The notes under the pieces: generated by a model
Seen by the model: only the letters and a program-made list of their open reading frames with translations
What the model was told of the DNA's origin: nothing
Database searches by the model: none
Made by a program: the position numbers and the translations under genes
Source: Streptomyces zhihengii
GTDB lineage: Bacteria > Actinomycetota > Actinomycetes > Streptomycetales > Streptomycetaceae
Direction of reading: 5' to 3'
Assembly: GCF_016919245.1 (NCBI RefSeq)
Contig: NZ_JAFEJA010000001.1
Location: 620,001-684,000, forward strand
DNA length: 64,000 nt
Shown: positions 1-8,389 of the stretch, piece by piece
Layout of the letters: every line of letters begins with the position of its first letter
Numbering within the stretch: the first letter of the stretch is position 1

Positions 1-276
1 GCCGAACAGATGGCTGTAGAGGTTCGCGGTGGTGCCGCCGGGGGACGCGGCGAGCAGCATCATGCCGACGGCCAGCACCGCGGGCAGGTCGAAGAGCAGC
101 ACCAGACCGAGGCACACGGCGGGCAGCACCACGATCTGGCAGACCAGGGCGACGGCGACGGGCACCGGGTACTGGGCCACCCGCCGGAAGTCCGCGACCG
201 TCAGGGACAGTCCGAGCCCCAGCATGATCAGGGCCAGCGCGGCCGGCAGCAGGACGGTGACGAGACTCGAATCCAC
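1..276 (-). CDS. Bile acid:sodium symporter (BASS/SBF)-family transporter, N-terminal fragment
   Basis: The gene reads leftwards off the window edge, so only the first 92 codons are present. The start is GTG at 276, preceded on the minus strand by GGGAGG six bases upstream. The fragment holds three hydrophobic segments, and the stretches ALIMLGLGLSLTVADFRRV and LAASPGGTTANLYSHL match the N-terminal half of the BASS/SBF fold (sodium-coupled organic-anion carriers; bile acids in the founding members, pantoate-like or sulfonate substrates in bacteria). Substrate cannot be told. It is divergent from the aldo/keto reductase gene, with a short palindrome in the shared intergenic region. Confidence 0.8.
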   Translation of the reverse strand, partial: MDSSLVTVLLPAALALIMLGLGLSLTVADFRRVAQYPVPVAVALVCQIVVLPAVCLGLVLLFDLPAVLAVGMMLLAASPGGTTANLYSHLFG

Positions 277-544
277 TGCGGCCTCCCGGGGTGACGGCAG
301 CCCGGTGCACGGGCCCGTCCGCGTCCGCACGCCGGTGGCGGCGAACGGCTCGGATACAGCGGTGTATCCGATGTTGCGACGTATGCTCTGGGGCCCCGGG
401 GGGCCTGTCAAGGGATCGCGGCGGCTCGGCCTCCCGAGCGCCCCGTGAGCCGTCCGATATGTTCCGACGTGACCGCCCGCCGGCCCGGCGTCCCCCGTGT
501 GCGGCCGGCGTCCCCGACCCGTCCGGCGAACAAGGAGCGATCCC
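277..544. promoter_or_regulatory. Divergent intergenic region with a 7-bp-arm inverted repeat (351-370)
   Basis: The region separates the leftward symporter gene from the rightward aldo/keto reductase gene. At 351-370 it carries CGGATAC, a six-base centre and GTATCCG, a perfect inverted repeat of the size bound by dimeric repressors or activators. AAGGAG at 531-536 is the ribosome binding site of the reductase gene. I see no convincing -35/-10 pair; an operator role is inference. Confidence 0.4.
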
Positions 545-1375
545 GTGGCCCGCATCCCGGAGCACACCCTGAACGACGGCACCCGGCTGCCCGCGCTGGG
601 GCTCGGCACCTATCCGCTCGACGACGCGGCGGCGGACGACGCCGTCCGCGGCGCGCTGGAGAGCGGCTACCGGCTGGTCGACACGGCGACGAACTACGGC
701 AACGAGACCGGCGTCGGCCGGGGCATCGCCCGCTCCGGGGTCGAGCGCGGGGAGGTGGTGGTGACCACCAAACTGCCGGGACGCCATCACGGATACCAGG
801 AGACGCTGGACTCGTTCGAGGAGTCCCGCCGTCGGCTCGGGGTGGAGTACGTGGACCTCTACCTCATCCACTGGCCGCTCCCCCGGGTGGACCGGTACGT
901 GGACTCCTGGCGGGCGATGATCAAGCTCCGCGACGACGGACTGGTCCGCTCGATCGGCGTCTCCAACTTCACCGCGGAGCACCTCGGCCGGCTGCGGCGC
1001 GAGACGGACGTGCTGCCGTCCGTCAACCAGATCGAGCTGCACCCGTCGCTGCCGCAGGACGACCTGCGCGCCGTGCACGAGGAGCTGGGCATCCGGACGG
1101 AGAGCTGGAGCCCGCTCGGGCGGGGGTCCGCCCTGCTGGAGGACCCCGCGATCGCCGAGGTGGCCCGGGCGCACGGCGTCACCCCGGCGCAGGCGGTCCT
1201 GCGCTGGCACCTCCAGCTCGGTGCCGTCCCGATCCCCAAGTCGGCTGATCCGGGACGGCAGCGGGCGAACCTGGACGTCTTCGGATTCGAGCTGTCCGCG
1301 GAGGAGATGGCCCGGGTCGCCGACCGCAGGCCGGGGCGGCTGGGCGGCGACCCGGACACGCACGAGGAGTTCTGA
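545..1375 (+). CDS. Aldo/keto reductase (2,5-diketo-D-gluconate reductase-like)
   Basis: The 276-residue product is a cytosolic NADPH-dependent carbonyl reductase of the AKR superfamily, usual length for the bacterial 2,5-diketogluconate reductase/prostaglandin F synthase group. The catalytic tetrad is visible: D46 and Y51 (in VDTATNYGNE), K76 (VVTTKL) and H109 (LYLIHWP). The GVSNF motif and the C-terminal cofactor stretch PIPKSADPGR are present. The GTG at 545 was chosen over upstream in-frame starts because AAGGAG lies about nine bases before it and the AKR fold begins at once. It converges on the phosphopantetheinyl transferase gene across a strong hairpin. Nothing ties it specifically to the peptide locus. 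Confidence 0.93.
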   Translation: MARIPEHTLNDGTRLPALGLGTYPLDDAAADDAVRGALESGYRLVDTATNYGNETGVGRGIARSGVERGEVVVTTKLPGRHHGYQETLDSFEESRRRLGVEYVDLYLIHWPLPRVDRYVDSWRAMIKLRDDGLVRSIGVSNFTAEHLGRLRRETDVLPSVNQIELHPSLPQDDLRAVHEELGIRTESWSPLGRGSALLEDPAIAEVARAHGVTPAQAVLRWHLQLGAVPIPKSADPGRQRANLDVFGFELSAEEMARVADRRPGRLGGDPDTHEEF

Positions 1376-1385
1376 CCCTTCGCAG

Positions 1386-1425
1386 GGACCGGCCGCCGGG
1401 GCTCGCGCTCCCCGGCGGCCGGTCC
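1386..1425. terminator. Bidirectional intrinsic terminator hairpin
   Basis: A perfect 16-bp stem (1386-1401 with 1410-1425) with an 8-base loop sits between the stop codons of two convergent genes. The lack of a long U tract is usual in streptomycetes. Confidence 0.8.
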
Positions 1426-1426
1426 G

Positions 1427-2200
1427 TCAGGCGCGCAGGGCGACCGCCGCGTGGTGGCCGTCGGGGACGGTCACGTCGGCCAGCAGCCAGCCGGCCGGGG
1501 CGGCGGGCAGCGCGCCGGAGCCGACGTAGTCGGCGGCCGGGTCGGCGCCCAGGCCGACGCCGAGGCCCTTGAGGTAGGCCTCCTTCCTGGTCCAGACGCG
1601 GGCGAAGGCGGCCGGCCGGAGCCCGGGTGCGAGGGCGGCCAGCTCCGCCGCCTCGGCGGGGTGGAGCACCTCCGCCGCCTCGGCGACCGTGTGCGGGGCC
1701 GGCACCCGTTCGATGTCGACGCCGACCGGGGTGCCCGCGACCGCGATCAGGCTCAGCCCCTCGCAGTGGGAGAGCGAGAAGTGCAGCCGCCCGTCCGGCA
1801 GCACCGGGCGCCCGTGCGGCTCGCCGCAGCAGGGGCAGGGTGCCCTGCCCATGGTGACGCTGCGCGGGGCGAGCCCCAGATGGGCGCCGAGCAGCCGGCG
1901 CAGCCCCACATGGGCGCAGAGGTAGGTGGCCCGGTCGGCGGGCCGCCGGAACTCCTCGCTGCGCAGCAGTTCGTCGGCGTCCAGGACGAGGGACGCGTAC
2001 CGGACGGCGCTGTCGCGGTGGGCGTCCGTCTCCACCAGCCAGAGCCGCGGACGGGCGGGGCGGATGCCGGGCAGGCCGGCGAGGGGGTGCGGCAGGGGCG
2101 GCAGCGGGTCGGCCGGGACGGGGCCGGCGAGGGGACGGCCGGGCGGTGGCGGACCGGCCCGGGGGCCGTCCGGCGGGATGGTGGTGACCAGCTCAATCAT
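1427..2200 (-). CDS. Sfp-type 4'-phosphopantetheinyl transferase
   Basis: This 257-residue enzyme transfers phosphopantetheine from CoA to the conserved serine of carrier (T/PCP) domains, and so activates the NRPSs of the locus. The family signatures are present: GVDIERVP (metal-binding D and E) and WTRKEAYLKGLG, with an upstream HFSLSHCEG. Length fits the Sfp/EntD class rather than the ~120-residue AcpS class. The first 50 residues are proline-rich and atypical. It starts seven bases after the MFS gene stops, with GAGG six bases before the ATG, so the two are probably co-transcribed. A dedicated transferase within an NRPS locus most likely serves it, but could act cell-wide. Confidence 0.95.
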   Translation of the reverse strand: MIELVTTIPPDGPRAGPPPPGRPLAGPVPADPLPPLPHPLAGLPGIRPARPRLWLVETDAHRDSAVRYASLVLDADELLRSEEFRRPADRATYLCAHVGLRRLLGAHLGLAPRSVTMGRAPCPCCGEPHGRPVLPDGRLHFSLSHCEGLSLIAVAGTPVGVDIERVPAPHTVAEAAEVLHPAEAAELAALAPGLRPAAFARVWTRKEAYLKGLGVGLGADPAADYVGSGALPAAPAGWLLADVTVPDGHHAAVALRA

Positions 2201-2207
2201 GTGTGCC

Positions 2208-3497
2208 TCACACGGTCGTGGCAGTGGGCTCCGGTGCGGTGCGGGTGAGTTCCCCGGTGCGCGGGGCGGCGTCCTTCCGGGAGCGCAGGGCGATGGCGGC
2301 GGCGATCGGCGAGAGCAGCGCCAGCCCGGCGCAGAGCAGCCAGGTGCCGGTCACGCCGAGATGGAGCGAGACCGGGGTGAACAGGGCCAGGGACAGCGGC
2401 GCGGCGCCGATGCCGGAGAGCGCGAAGGTGGACATCGCGGCGCCCATCCGGCCGTCGGGGACGGCCTGTTGGTACGCGGTGACCAGCGCCGGCCCGTTGA
2501 GCCCGGACAGCAGGCCGACGGCGGCGGCGGTCGCGGCGAGGACGCCGGGCGACGGGACGAGCGCCATCGCGCCCATGCCGGCGGCGAGTCCGGTCCCGGT
2601 GAGGACCAGCTTGACGTGCGGCGGGATGTGGTGGGCGAGCACGGCCCCGAGCGCGGCCGAGGCGAGCGCGCCGACGCTGAACGCGGCCAGGACGAGGGCG
2701 ACCGCGCCGACGCCCCAGCCCTGCTCGGACGCGCGCAGGGGCAGCGCGACCTCGGCCGGCCAGAGGAACGCGAGGTCCATCGCGAAGCAGGCGACGAACA
2801 TCCACCGCAGTCTCGGGTGCGCGGCGAGCAGCCGGAAGCCGTCCCCGGAGCGGCGGACGAGGGAGGGCCCCTGCTCGGTGCGCTCGGGGCGGGACATGCC
2901 GCGGGTGACATGGGCGGCGCAGCCCAGCCAGACGGCGCACCCCAGGGCGGCGGCGGCCATCGCGACGGGCAGCCCGCCGACCACCACCAGCCAGGCGCCG
3001 AGCGGCGCTCCGGCGATGGGCGCGAGGCGCAGGACCATGGAGAAGAGGGAGTTGGCCCGGCCGAGCTGGTCCTGTGGCGCCAGATGCGGCAGCAGCACCC
3101 CGGACGCGGGACCGGTGAGACCGAGCAGGACGCCGTCGACGAGAGCGATCACGACGAGCGGCCACAGCGTCTCGGTGGTGGCGACGACGAGCGCGCCGCC
3201 CACCAGGACGGCGACCCGCACGCTCGTGGCGCGCAGGAGGACGGCCCGGGGGCCGAGCACATCGGTGAGCGCGCCGCCGAACAGCAGCAGCAGGGCGCGC
3301 GGGACGGTGGCGGCGAGGGTCACGACGGTGACGGCGCCGCGGCCGCCGAGCTGGACGGCCGTCCAGCTCATGGCGATCAGCAGGGCGAAGCTGCCCGCCT
3401 GTACGGCGGCCTGCCCGACGACGAGGCTGCTGACACGGCGCCAGTCGACGGCGGACTCTGAGCCGCCCGGTGTGCCGGCGGCGGGGTTCGATCCCAT
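2208..3497 (-). CDS. MFS efflux transporter (EntS/MFS_3-like)
   Basis: The 429-residue protein has about twelve hydrophobic segments and resembles the enterobactin-exporter type of major facilitator in its early segments (AMSWTAVQLGG, LLFGGALTDVLGPRAVLL). The open frame extends much further upstream, but that stretch is low-complexity Pro/Arg translation of a repeated GC-rich intergenic sequence. The ATG at 3497 (MGSNPAAGTPGG) puts a short cytosolic tail before the first membrane segment and is the likely start, although its ribosome binding site is weak. Its position in the peptide locus, coupled to the phosphopantetheinyl transferase gene, suggests export of the peptide product. Siderophore export is an alternative. 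Confidence 0.9.
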   Translation of the reverse strand: MGSNPAAGTPGGSESAVDWRRVSSLVVGQAAVQAGSFALLIAMSWTAVQLGGRGAVTVVTLAATVPRALLLLFGGALTDVLGPRAVLLRATSVRVAVLVGGALVVATTETLWPLVVIALVDGVLLGLTGPASGVLLPHLAPQDQLGRANSLFSMVLRLAPIAGAPLGAWLVVVGGLPVAMAAAALGCAVWLGCAAHVTRGMSRPERTEQGPSLVRRSGDGFRLLAAHPRLRWMFVACFAMDLAFLWPAEVALPLRASEQGWGVGAVALVLAAFSVGALASAALGAVLAHHIPPHVKLVLTGTGLAAGMGAMALVPSPGVLAATAAAVGLLSGLNGPALVTAYQQAVPDGRMGAAMSTFALSGIGAAPLSLALFTPVSLHLGVTGTWLLCAGLALLSPIAAAIALRSRKDAAPRTGELTRTAPEPTATTV

Positions 3498-3888
3498 GGG
3501 TTCGGCTTTCTGTGCTCGAAGGACGGGGGGCGCGCCCGGGGGCGCGGGTTCGGGAGCTGCACGCCCGCGTGCGGGGCGCGGGTGCCCCTGGCGGGGCGGC
3601 GGGGCGGGTGTCCCGCGCCCCGGGGGCGGGACACAGCGGTGGTCCGTTGCAAGTGCCGTGCCGGGCGGGTCCGGTGGTCCGGTCAAGTGCCTCGGCGGGC
3701 GCGGGAGTCGGGGGTGGGCAGGTGGGGTGGGTGCGGGAGTCGGGCGGGTGCCCCTGGCGGGGCGGCGGGGCGGGTGTCCCACGCCCCGGGGGCGGGAGCC
3801 GTATAGGGCAGGGAACAACGGCGGCCGGGGCAAGTGCCGGGCGCGGGAGTCGGGGGCGGGCAGGTGGGGTGGGTGGGCAGGGGCGGGG
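3498..3888. repeat. Intergenic region with a 50-bp direct repeat at 167-bp spacing
   Basis: No credible gene is seen. A 50-base unit beginning GGTGCCCCTGGCGGGGCGGC occurs at 3581-3630 and again at 3748-3797 with one visible difference. The flanking GCGGGAGTCGGGG(G/T)G...CAGGTGGGG stretch also recurs (about 3699 and 3842), so the repeating block is about 167 bp. Each unit contains CCCCTGGCGGGG and CGCCCCGGGGGCG palindromic parts and could form hairpins between the glutamate-mutase operon and the exporter gene. Confidence 0.7.
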
Positions 3889-4251
3889 TCAGGGGGTGCG
3901 GAGGTGGACGCGGGCGGTGCCCGGGTCGCCGCGGAGGGTGGCGGCCACCGCGAGGGCGACCGCGCGGTGGGCGGCGCGGCGGACCGCGCGTTCGGTGGCG
4001 CGGTGGCCGGTTCCGGGGTGGAGCGGGTGCCGGGCCGGGGGCCGGGGCGTGCGCAGTTCGACCCGGCCCCCGAGGTAGCCGCGCCCCGCGTCGGCGAGGG
4101 CGCGCTGTGCCGTGCGGCGGACCGCGGCGGCGAGTTCGCCGCCGACCGCGGCCCCGTCGTCGGGGGCCGTCACGGTGATCCCGGGGATCTCCCGCACCCG
4201 GAAGCGGGCGTGGACCGTGCGGCCGGTGCCGGGCCGGCGGTGGGCGCTCAT
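3889..4251 (-). CDS. Small protein of unknown function, last gene of the glutamate mutase operon
   Basis: I do not recognise this 120-residue protein. It is rich in Arg and Ala, has no signal peptide or membrane segment, and reads as a compact domain (RVREIPGITVTAPDDGAAVG) followed by two Ala/Arg-rich probable helices. Its ATG overlaps the stop of the FMN enzyme gene (ATGA), so it is very likely translated as part of that operon. An accessory or regulatory role for the FMN enzyme is only a guess from position. Confidence 0.7.
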   Translation of the reverse strand: MSAHRRPGTGRTVHARFRVREIPGITVTAPDDGAAVGGELAAAVRRTAQRALADAGRGYLGGRVELRTPRPPARHPLHPGTGHRATERAVRRAAHRAVALAVAATLRGDPGTARVHLRTP

Positions 4252-5585
4252 ACGGCGCCCCCCGCCGGCCGGGCGGCCTCCCCCGGTGCGGTGGTGACCG
4301 CCGCCGGGTGGCCGGTGCCGTCGTCCGCCGGGTGGGCGGGCGCGGCGAAGGATCCGTCGGGCCACCACAGGTCCTCGGGGCCGAGGGCGGTGGTGGCGTA
4401 CTTGCCGAGCGCGCTGACGAGCAGGCGCAGTTCGAGGGCGAGGGCCTCCGCGAGGCGCTCCAGGCCGTGGTCGGGGTCCTCGTCGACGGCGACGAGGGCG
4501 GCCCGGCCGAGGCCGACCGCGCGGGCGCCGAGGGCGAGGGCGCGCAGCGCGCGGCCGCCCTCCCAGATGCCTCCGGTGGCGAGCAGACAGCCGTCCGGGC
4601 GGCCGATGCGGCGCAGGCACTCGGCGAGGGGCAGGCCGACCTGGTCGAGGAAGACGCCGGGTGCCCAGCCGGTGCCGCCCTCGGCGCCGTCGACGGTGAC
4701 GGCGTCCGCGCCGGCGGCCCAGGCCGCGCGGGCGGCGCGGTCGACGTCGCGTCCGGGGTGGAACTTCACCCAGGTGCGCGCCTTGGGGAAGTTGTTGCGC
4801 ATGAAGCGGAGCTGCTGGCGCAGGATCTCGTCGGTGAACGTGCCGGGGGTGGCGCAGCGCAGCCGGTGGGCGCTGTCCTCGCCGAACACGTCGCGCACGG
4901 TGAAGCGGCGGGCGAGCTGCTCGGCCTCGGCCCGGTCGACGACGGTCATCCCGCCGAGGCCGGGTTTGGCGCCCTGACCGGTCTTCAGCTCGAAGGCGAG
5001 GCGTCCGGTCTCCAGCAGCGGGCGGAAGGCGGGGTCGCTGTAGAGGAGGTTCCACACCTCGGAGTCGGCGTCCTCGGTGGACTGCTGGACGACGATCCCG
5101 CCGCAGCCGTCGGGGACTTCCGCCAGGTAGGCGTCGATGCGGGCGCTCAGTGCGGAGCGCACCGCGTCGCCGGCGCGGCGGTAGCCGTGGACGGGGACCA
5201 TGTTCTCGCCGATGACCATGGGGATGCCGAGCCGGGCGGCCTGGCGGGCGGCGTGCACGGCGAGGTCGCCGCTGCCGGCGCGGGTGGAGCCGAAGGCGGA
5301 GAGGTAGAGCGGGAGGCGGGCGGTGAAGCCGCCGACGGAGGTGGTGAGGCCGACGTCGGAGAACTCGGGCTCGCGGGCGAGGTCGATCAGCTTCCCGAGG
5401 CGTTCGGGCATGAAGACGGGCGGGACGATCCGGGCGCGGTCGAGGGCGTCGGCGGGCGCGGCGGGGGCGGGTCCGTAGAGGCGGGTGCCGTATCCGGCGG
5501 GGTCGGGGAAGACGGCGGCGGTGCCGCCGCGGGCCCGGGCGCGGACGTGCTCCTCGGGGAAGCCGGGGGCGCTCAGCGAGCTCAC
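4248..5585 (-). CDS. FMN-binding glutamate synthase-domain protein (GltS FMN/central domain, stand-alone)
   Basis: The 445-residue protein matches the FMN-binding (alpha/beta)8 barrel of glutamate synthase without the glutaminase domain. The key motifs are ELKTGQGAKPGLGG and VTVDGAEGGTGWAP, the phosphate- and substrate-binding loops of that barrel. In GOGAT this domain aminates 2-oxoglutarate to glutamate with ammonia and electrons from a partner; stand-alone versions often have unknown substrates. The GTG at 5585 overlaps the stop of the AsnRS-like gene by four bases. Context with glutamate mutase suggests it handles glutamate, methylaspartate or a derived 2-oxo acid. The true reaction is unproven. 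The electron donor is not encoded nearby. Confidence 0.9.
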   Translation of the reverse strand: MSSLSAPGFPEEHVRARARGGTAAVFPDPAGYGTRLYGPAPAAPADALDRARIVPPVFMPERLGKLIDLAREPEFSDVGLTTSVGGFTARLPLYLSAFGSTRAGSGDLAVHAARQAARLGIPMVIGENMVPVHGYRRAGDAVRSALSARIDAYLAEVPDGCGGIVVQQSTEDADSEVWNLLYSDPAFRPLLETGRLAFELKTGQGAKPGLGGMTVVDRAEAEQLARRFTVRDVFGEDSAHRLRCATPGTFTDEILRQQLRFMRNNFPKARTWVKFHPGRDVDRAARAAWAAGADAVTVDGAEGGTGWAPGVFLDQVGLPLAECLRRIGRPDGCLLATGGIWEGGRALRALALGARAVGLGRAALVAVDEDPDHGLERLAEALALELRLLVSALGKYATTALGPEDLWWPDGSFAAPAHPADDGTGHPAAVTTAPGEAARPAGGAV

Positions 5586-6586
5586 GGGGCCACCACCCCG
5601 GGGAGCTTCGGGTAGGCGGAGACCTGCCAGAGGGCGTCGAGGCCGGTGAGGAAGCGCACCAGGCGCTGGAGGCCCATGCCGAAGCCGGCGCTGGCGGGGA
5701 TGCCGTCGCGGGCCTCCTTGAGGTACCAGGCGTACTTGGCGGGGTTCTCGCCGCTCTCGCGCATGCGGGTGACGATGGTGGCGTAGTCGGCCTCGCGTTC
5801 GCTGCCGGAGACGAGCTCGCCGAAGCCGTGGGGGGCGATGAGGTCGAAGTTGCGCAGGACGCCGGGGTTGTCGGGGTCCTCGCGGTCGTAGAAGCCGCGG
5901 GAGCCCTTGGGGTAGTCGTTGACGAAGAAGGCGCGGTCGCTCTCCAGGGAGAGGAGGCGTTCGCCGGCCCAGTCGATCTCGCCGTCGGGGTTCTGCGGGT
6001 GGCCGGCCGCGAGGAGCCGGGCGACGGCCTCCTCGTGGGTGTGGACGTCGTACTTGCCGGCCCGGACGTCGGCGAAGTCGGTCTCGGCGCGGCCGAGTCC
6101 GGTGAGGATCCCGGGGACGGCGGTCCACACGTGCTCGGTGACGTGGGTGAGCAGTCCGGCGGCGATCTCCTGGGCGTCCTCGCGGCTCGCGTCGGCGATC
6201 TCCACGTCGATCTGGTGGAACTCGACGAGGTGGCGGCCGGTGCCGGCGGTCTCCTCGGGCTCCACGCGGACGTTGGGGGCGATGTAGAACAGCCGGGGGA
6301 AGCCGTGCAGGGACGCCTGCTTGTAGAGGATGGCGCTGGTCATCAGTTTGTAGGGGTGGCCGTAGTAGTCGACGTCCAGGGCCTTGGCGCCGCGGCCGCC
6401 GGGGTCGGTGACGGGGCCGACGAGCGGGGGCAGCAGTTCGGTGAAGCCCTCGCCGCGCAGATAGGCGCGGGCCGCGTACAGGGCCTCCTGCTGGACGAGC
6501 ATGGCGGCGCGCAGCCGGGGCGAGCGCAGGTGTTCGCCGAGCGGGGGCGGGGTGGCCGGTGCGCCGGGGGCGGGGTGCTGGTCCAT
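5582..6586 (-). CDS. AsnRS-like class II enzyme, probable asparagine synthetase A-type amide synthetase
   Basis: The 334-residue protein is a class II aminoacyl-tRNA synthetase catalytic core that resembles asparaginyl-tRNA synthetase but lacks the N-terminal OB-fold anticodon-binding domain. Motif 2 is seen as APNVRVEPEE...HLVEFHQIDVEIA and motif 3 as GFGMGLQRLVRF. Truncated AsnRS paralogues of this kind in archaea convert aspartate, ATP and ammonia into asparagine. Here it sits one gene below glutamate mutase, whose product is 3-methylaspartate, so amidation (or adenylation for ligation) of that amino acid is an attractive inference. AGGAG lies about eight bases before the ATG. A transfer function to tRNA is unlikely without the anticodon domain. 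Confidence 0.88.
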   Translation of the reverse strand: MDQHPAPGAPATPPPLGEHLRSPRLRAAMLVQQEALYAARAYLRGEGFTELLPPLVGPVTDPGGRGAKALDVDYYGHPYKLMTSAILYKQASLHGFPRLFYIAPNVRVEPEETAGTGRHLVEFHQIDVEIADASREDAQEIAAGLLTHVTEHVWTAVPGILTGLGRAETDFADVRAGKYDVHTHEEAVARLLAAGHPQNPDGEIDWAGERLLSLESDRAFFVNDYPKGSRGFYDREDPDNPGVLRNFDLIAPHGFGELVSGSEREADYATIVTRMRESGENPAKYAWYLKEARDGIPASAGFGMGLQRLVRFLTGLDALWQVSAYPKLPGVVAP

Positions 6587-6647
6587 GGCGGGGCTCCTGT
6601 TCGGGTGGTCGCGTCCGGGGTGCGGTGGGGCGCGGGAGGTCGGTTCG

Positions 6648-7973
6648 TCAGACGGGGAGCGGGGTGGCGGGCGGGCGGTCGTGGCGGCCGTCGCCGTGTT
6701 CGGTGCCGGTGTCGTCGCGGCGCGGGCTGTCGTAGCGGTCGGCGACGTGGTTCAGGGCTCCGAGCAGGCCGGACGAGGTGAGCGGCGCGGCGCCGGCCGC
6801 GGCGTCGGCGCGCAGCGGCATGGCGCCGGTGCGGGCCCAGCGCAGCCGTCCGCCGGAGTCGATGCAGCCGAGCGAGCGGCCGGCGTTGTCGGGGTGGAGG
6901 CAGAAGGGCACGTCCAGCAGTCCGCGGGCGAAGGCCGCGGTGAGGGCGCGGGACAGGTCGGGGTGGAGGCCGAGGACGGTCTCCACGAGGGTCCGGGCCT
7001 CCTGGTAGATCTCGCCGTCCTCTCCGGTGCCCGTGCCGGGGGCGGCCGGTCCGGCGAGCGCGGCGGCCGCGGCGGCCGTCTCCAGGGCGCGGACGTTCTC
7101 CTCGACGGTGGGGATGCGGTGGGCCTCGGCGGCGGTCTTGACGATGAGGCGGCCCGCGCCGGAGCGCACCGCGAGGCGTGCGGACGCCTCCAGCAGCCGG
7201 GTGGCGCCCTGTTCGGTGCGCGGGTAGACGCCCATGTAGGTGTAGAGCACGACGTGGTGGTCGACGTCGCGGGGAAGGAACTCGCCGGCCAGGCGGTGCA
7301 GGGCGCGCAGGGCCTCCTCGTCCTGGCCGGCGTCGGTCTGCTGGGCGTAGCTCAGGGAGACGCTGCGCAGTCCGTACCGGGTGAAGAAGAGGCACTCCAG
7401 GACGCTCATGGCCACCAGCAGTCCGGGCGGGCAGAGCTGGCCGAGGAGGCAGCCGCCGAAGCTCTCCAGGTGCGGGACGGCACCGGGTCGGGCGCCGGTG
7501 GCGAGCAGTTCGCAGGCGCGGGCCCACGCGGCGACGGAGTCGCGCAGCGGGGTGCGGCCGTAGGGGAGGCAGTAGGAGACGGGGCCGCCCTCGGTGGCGT
7601 CGAGGCCGGCGGCGGCGAGGGCGCGGACGATGGGTTCGGGGCGGGCCGAACCGTGCCGAACCTGTACGGGGAAGTCGGGGCCGTGCAGTCCGTCGAGGAC
7701 GCCCCGGGTGGTGTCCGGGCCGTGGGCGGCGATCGGGTAGCCGTTGAGGCGGGTGCCGTCGGCGACGGCGGCACGGGCGGTGGCCAGGTCGCCGACCCGG
7801 GTGTAGCTGTCGACGGTGAGCGTGCCCGCGGTGCGGGCCGTCGCGGCCCGGGTCCGGGCGAGGCCGTCCCGCATCCGGGCGGGGTCGCCGAAGCCCATGC
7901 GGGGCTGGACGACGAGGCGGCCGGCGGCGGACGCGGCGGCGACGAAGGTGCCGAAGGCGGGGGGCCGGTCCAT
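6648..7973 (-). CDS. glmE: Glutamate mutase (methylaspartate mutase) large subunit E
   Basis: The 441-residue protein is the catalytic (beta/alpha)8 barrel subunit of adenosylcobalamin-dependent glutamate mutase, which interconverts L-glutamate and (2S,3S)-3-methylaspartate. Family stretches include VVQPRMGFG near the N-terminus, TVDSYTRVGD, LNGYPIAAHG, and FPVQVRHGSARPEPI. It is slightly shorter than the anaerobe enzyme (about 480 residues). Its ATG overlaps the stop of the small-subunit gene (TGATG), as expected for two subunits made in equal amounts. In actinomycete antibiotic loci this enzyme supplies methylaspartate (for example to friulimicin and to the vicenistatin starter), and that is the likely role here. 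Confidence 0.95.
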   Translation of the reverse strand: MDRPPAFGTFVAAASAAGRLVVQPRMGFGDPARMRDGLARTRAATARTAGTLTVDSYTRVGDLATARAAVADGTRLNGYPIAAHGPDTTRGVLDGLHGPDFPVQVRHGSARPEPIVRALAAAGLDATEGGPVSYCLPYGRTPLRDSVAAWARACELLATGARPGAVPHLESFGGCLLGQLCPPGLLVAMSVLECLFFTRYGLRSVSLSYAQQTDAGQDEEALRALHRLAGEFLPRDVDHHVVLYTYMGVYPRTEQGATRLLEASARLAVRSGAGRLIVKTAAEAHRIPTVEENVRALETAAAAAALAGPAAPGTGTGEDGEIYQEARTLVETVLGLHPDLSRALTAAFARGLLDVPFCLHPDNAGRSLGCIDSGGRLRWARTGAMPLRADAAAGAAPLTSSGLLGALNHVADRYDSPRRDDTGTEHGDGRHDRPPATPLPV

Positions 7974-8383
7974 CAGGCCGGCACCTCCCTGCGGGCCCGT
8001 GCGGCGAGGAAGCCGCGCAGGGCGTCGAGATCCTCCCCGAGCACGGCGTCGCAGCCGGCCTCGGTCAGCGCGCTGACGTCGGCCTCCTGGCGGTGGCCGG
8101 CGACGCCGAGTTTGCCTCCGAGGACCACGGGCAGTCCGGCGAGCGCGGGTTCCGCGCGCAGCCGGCGGACCGCGGTGAGACCGTCGCGGTAGCCGTGCCC
8201 GTTGACGCTGCTGAGCACCACCGTGTCGGGCGCGTGCCGCAGACAGCCGGCGACGAGCAGCTCGGCGTCGACGCAGGGGCCGAGCCCGACGACCTCGTGC
8301 CCCTGCTCCTCGAGGAAGAGACGGAGATACACGAGATTCCATGTGTGGGAATCCGATGCGGTTCCGCTCAGGAGAATCTTCAT
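7973..8383 (-). CDS. glmS: Glutamate mutase cobalamin-binding small subunit S
   Basis: The 136-residue protein has the Rossmann-like B12-binding fold. The N-terminal signature is SGTASDSHTWNLVYL, in which the His of the DxH motif is the lower cobalt ligand; the usual third-position Gly of DxHxxG is replaced by Asn. VVLSSVNGHG and VVLGGKLGVAG correspond to the dimethylbenzimidazole-tail pocket (the SxL and GG motifs). It is the first gene of a five-gene operon. There is no good ribosome binding site, but a TATTCT hexamer ends seven bases upstream of the ATG, which suggests a leaderless mRNA. The symbol follows clostridial usage and is unrelated to glucosamine synthase. Confidence 0.93.
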   Translation of the reverse strand: MKILLSGTASDSHTWNLVYLRLFLEEQGHEVVGLGPCVDAELLVAGCLRHAPDTVVLSSVNGHGYRDGLTAVRRLRAEPALAGLPVVLGGKLGVAGHRQEADVSALTEAGCDAVLGEDLDALRGFLAARARREVPA

Positions 8384-8389
8384 GCCTGA

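Noticed and set aside
3498..3833. Longer N-terminus for the MFS exporter
   Set aside because: The added 112 residues are Pro/Arg-rich translation of a duplicated intergenic repeat and have no ribosome binding site.
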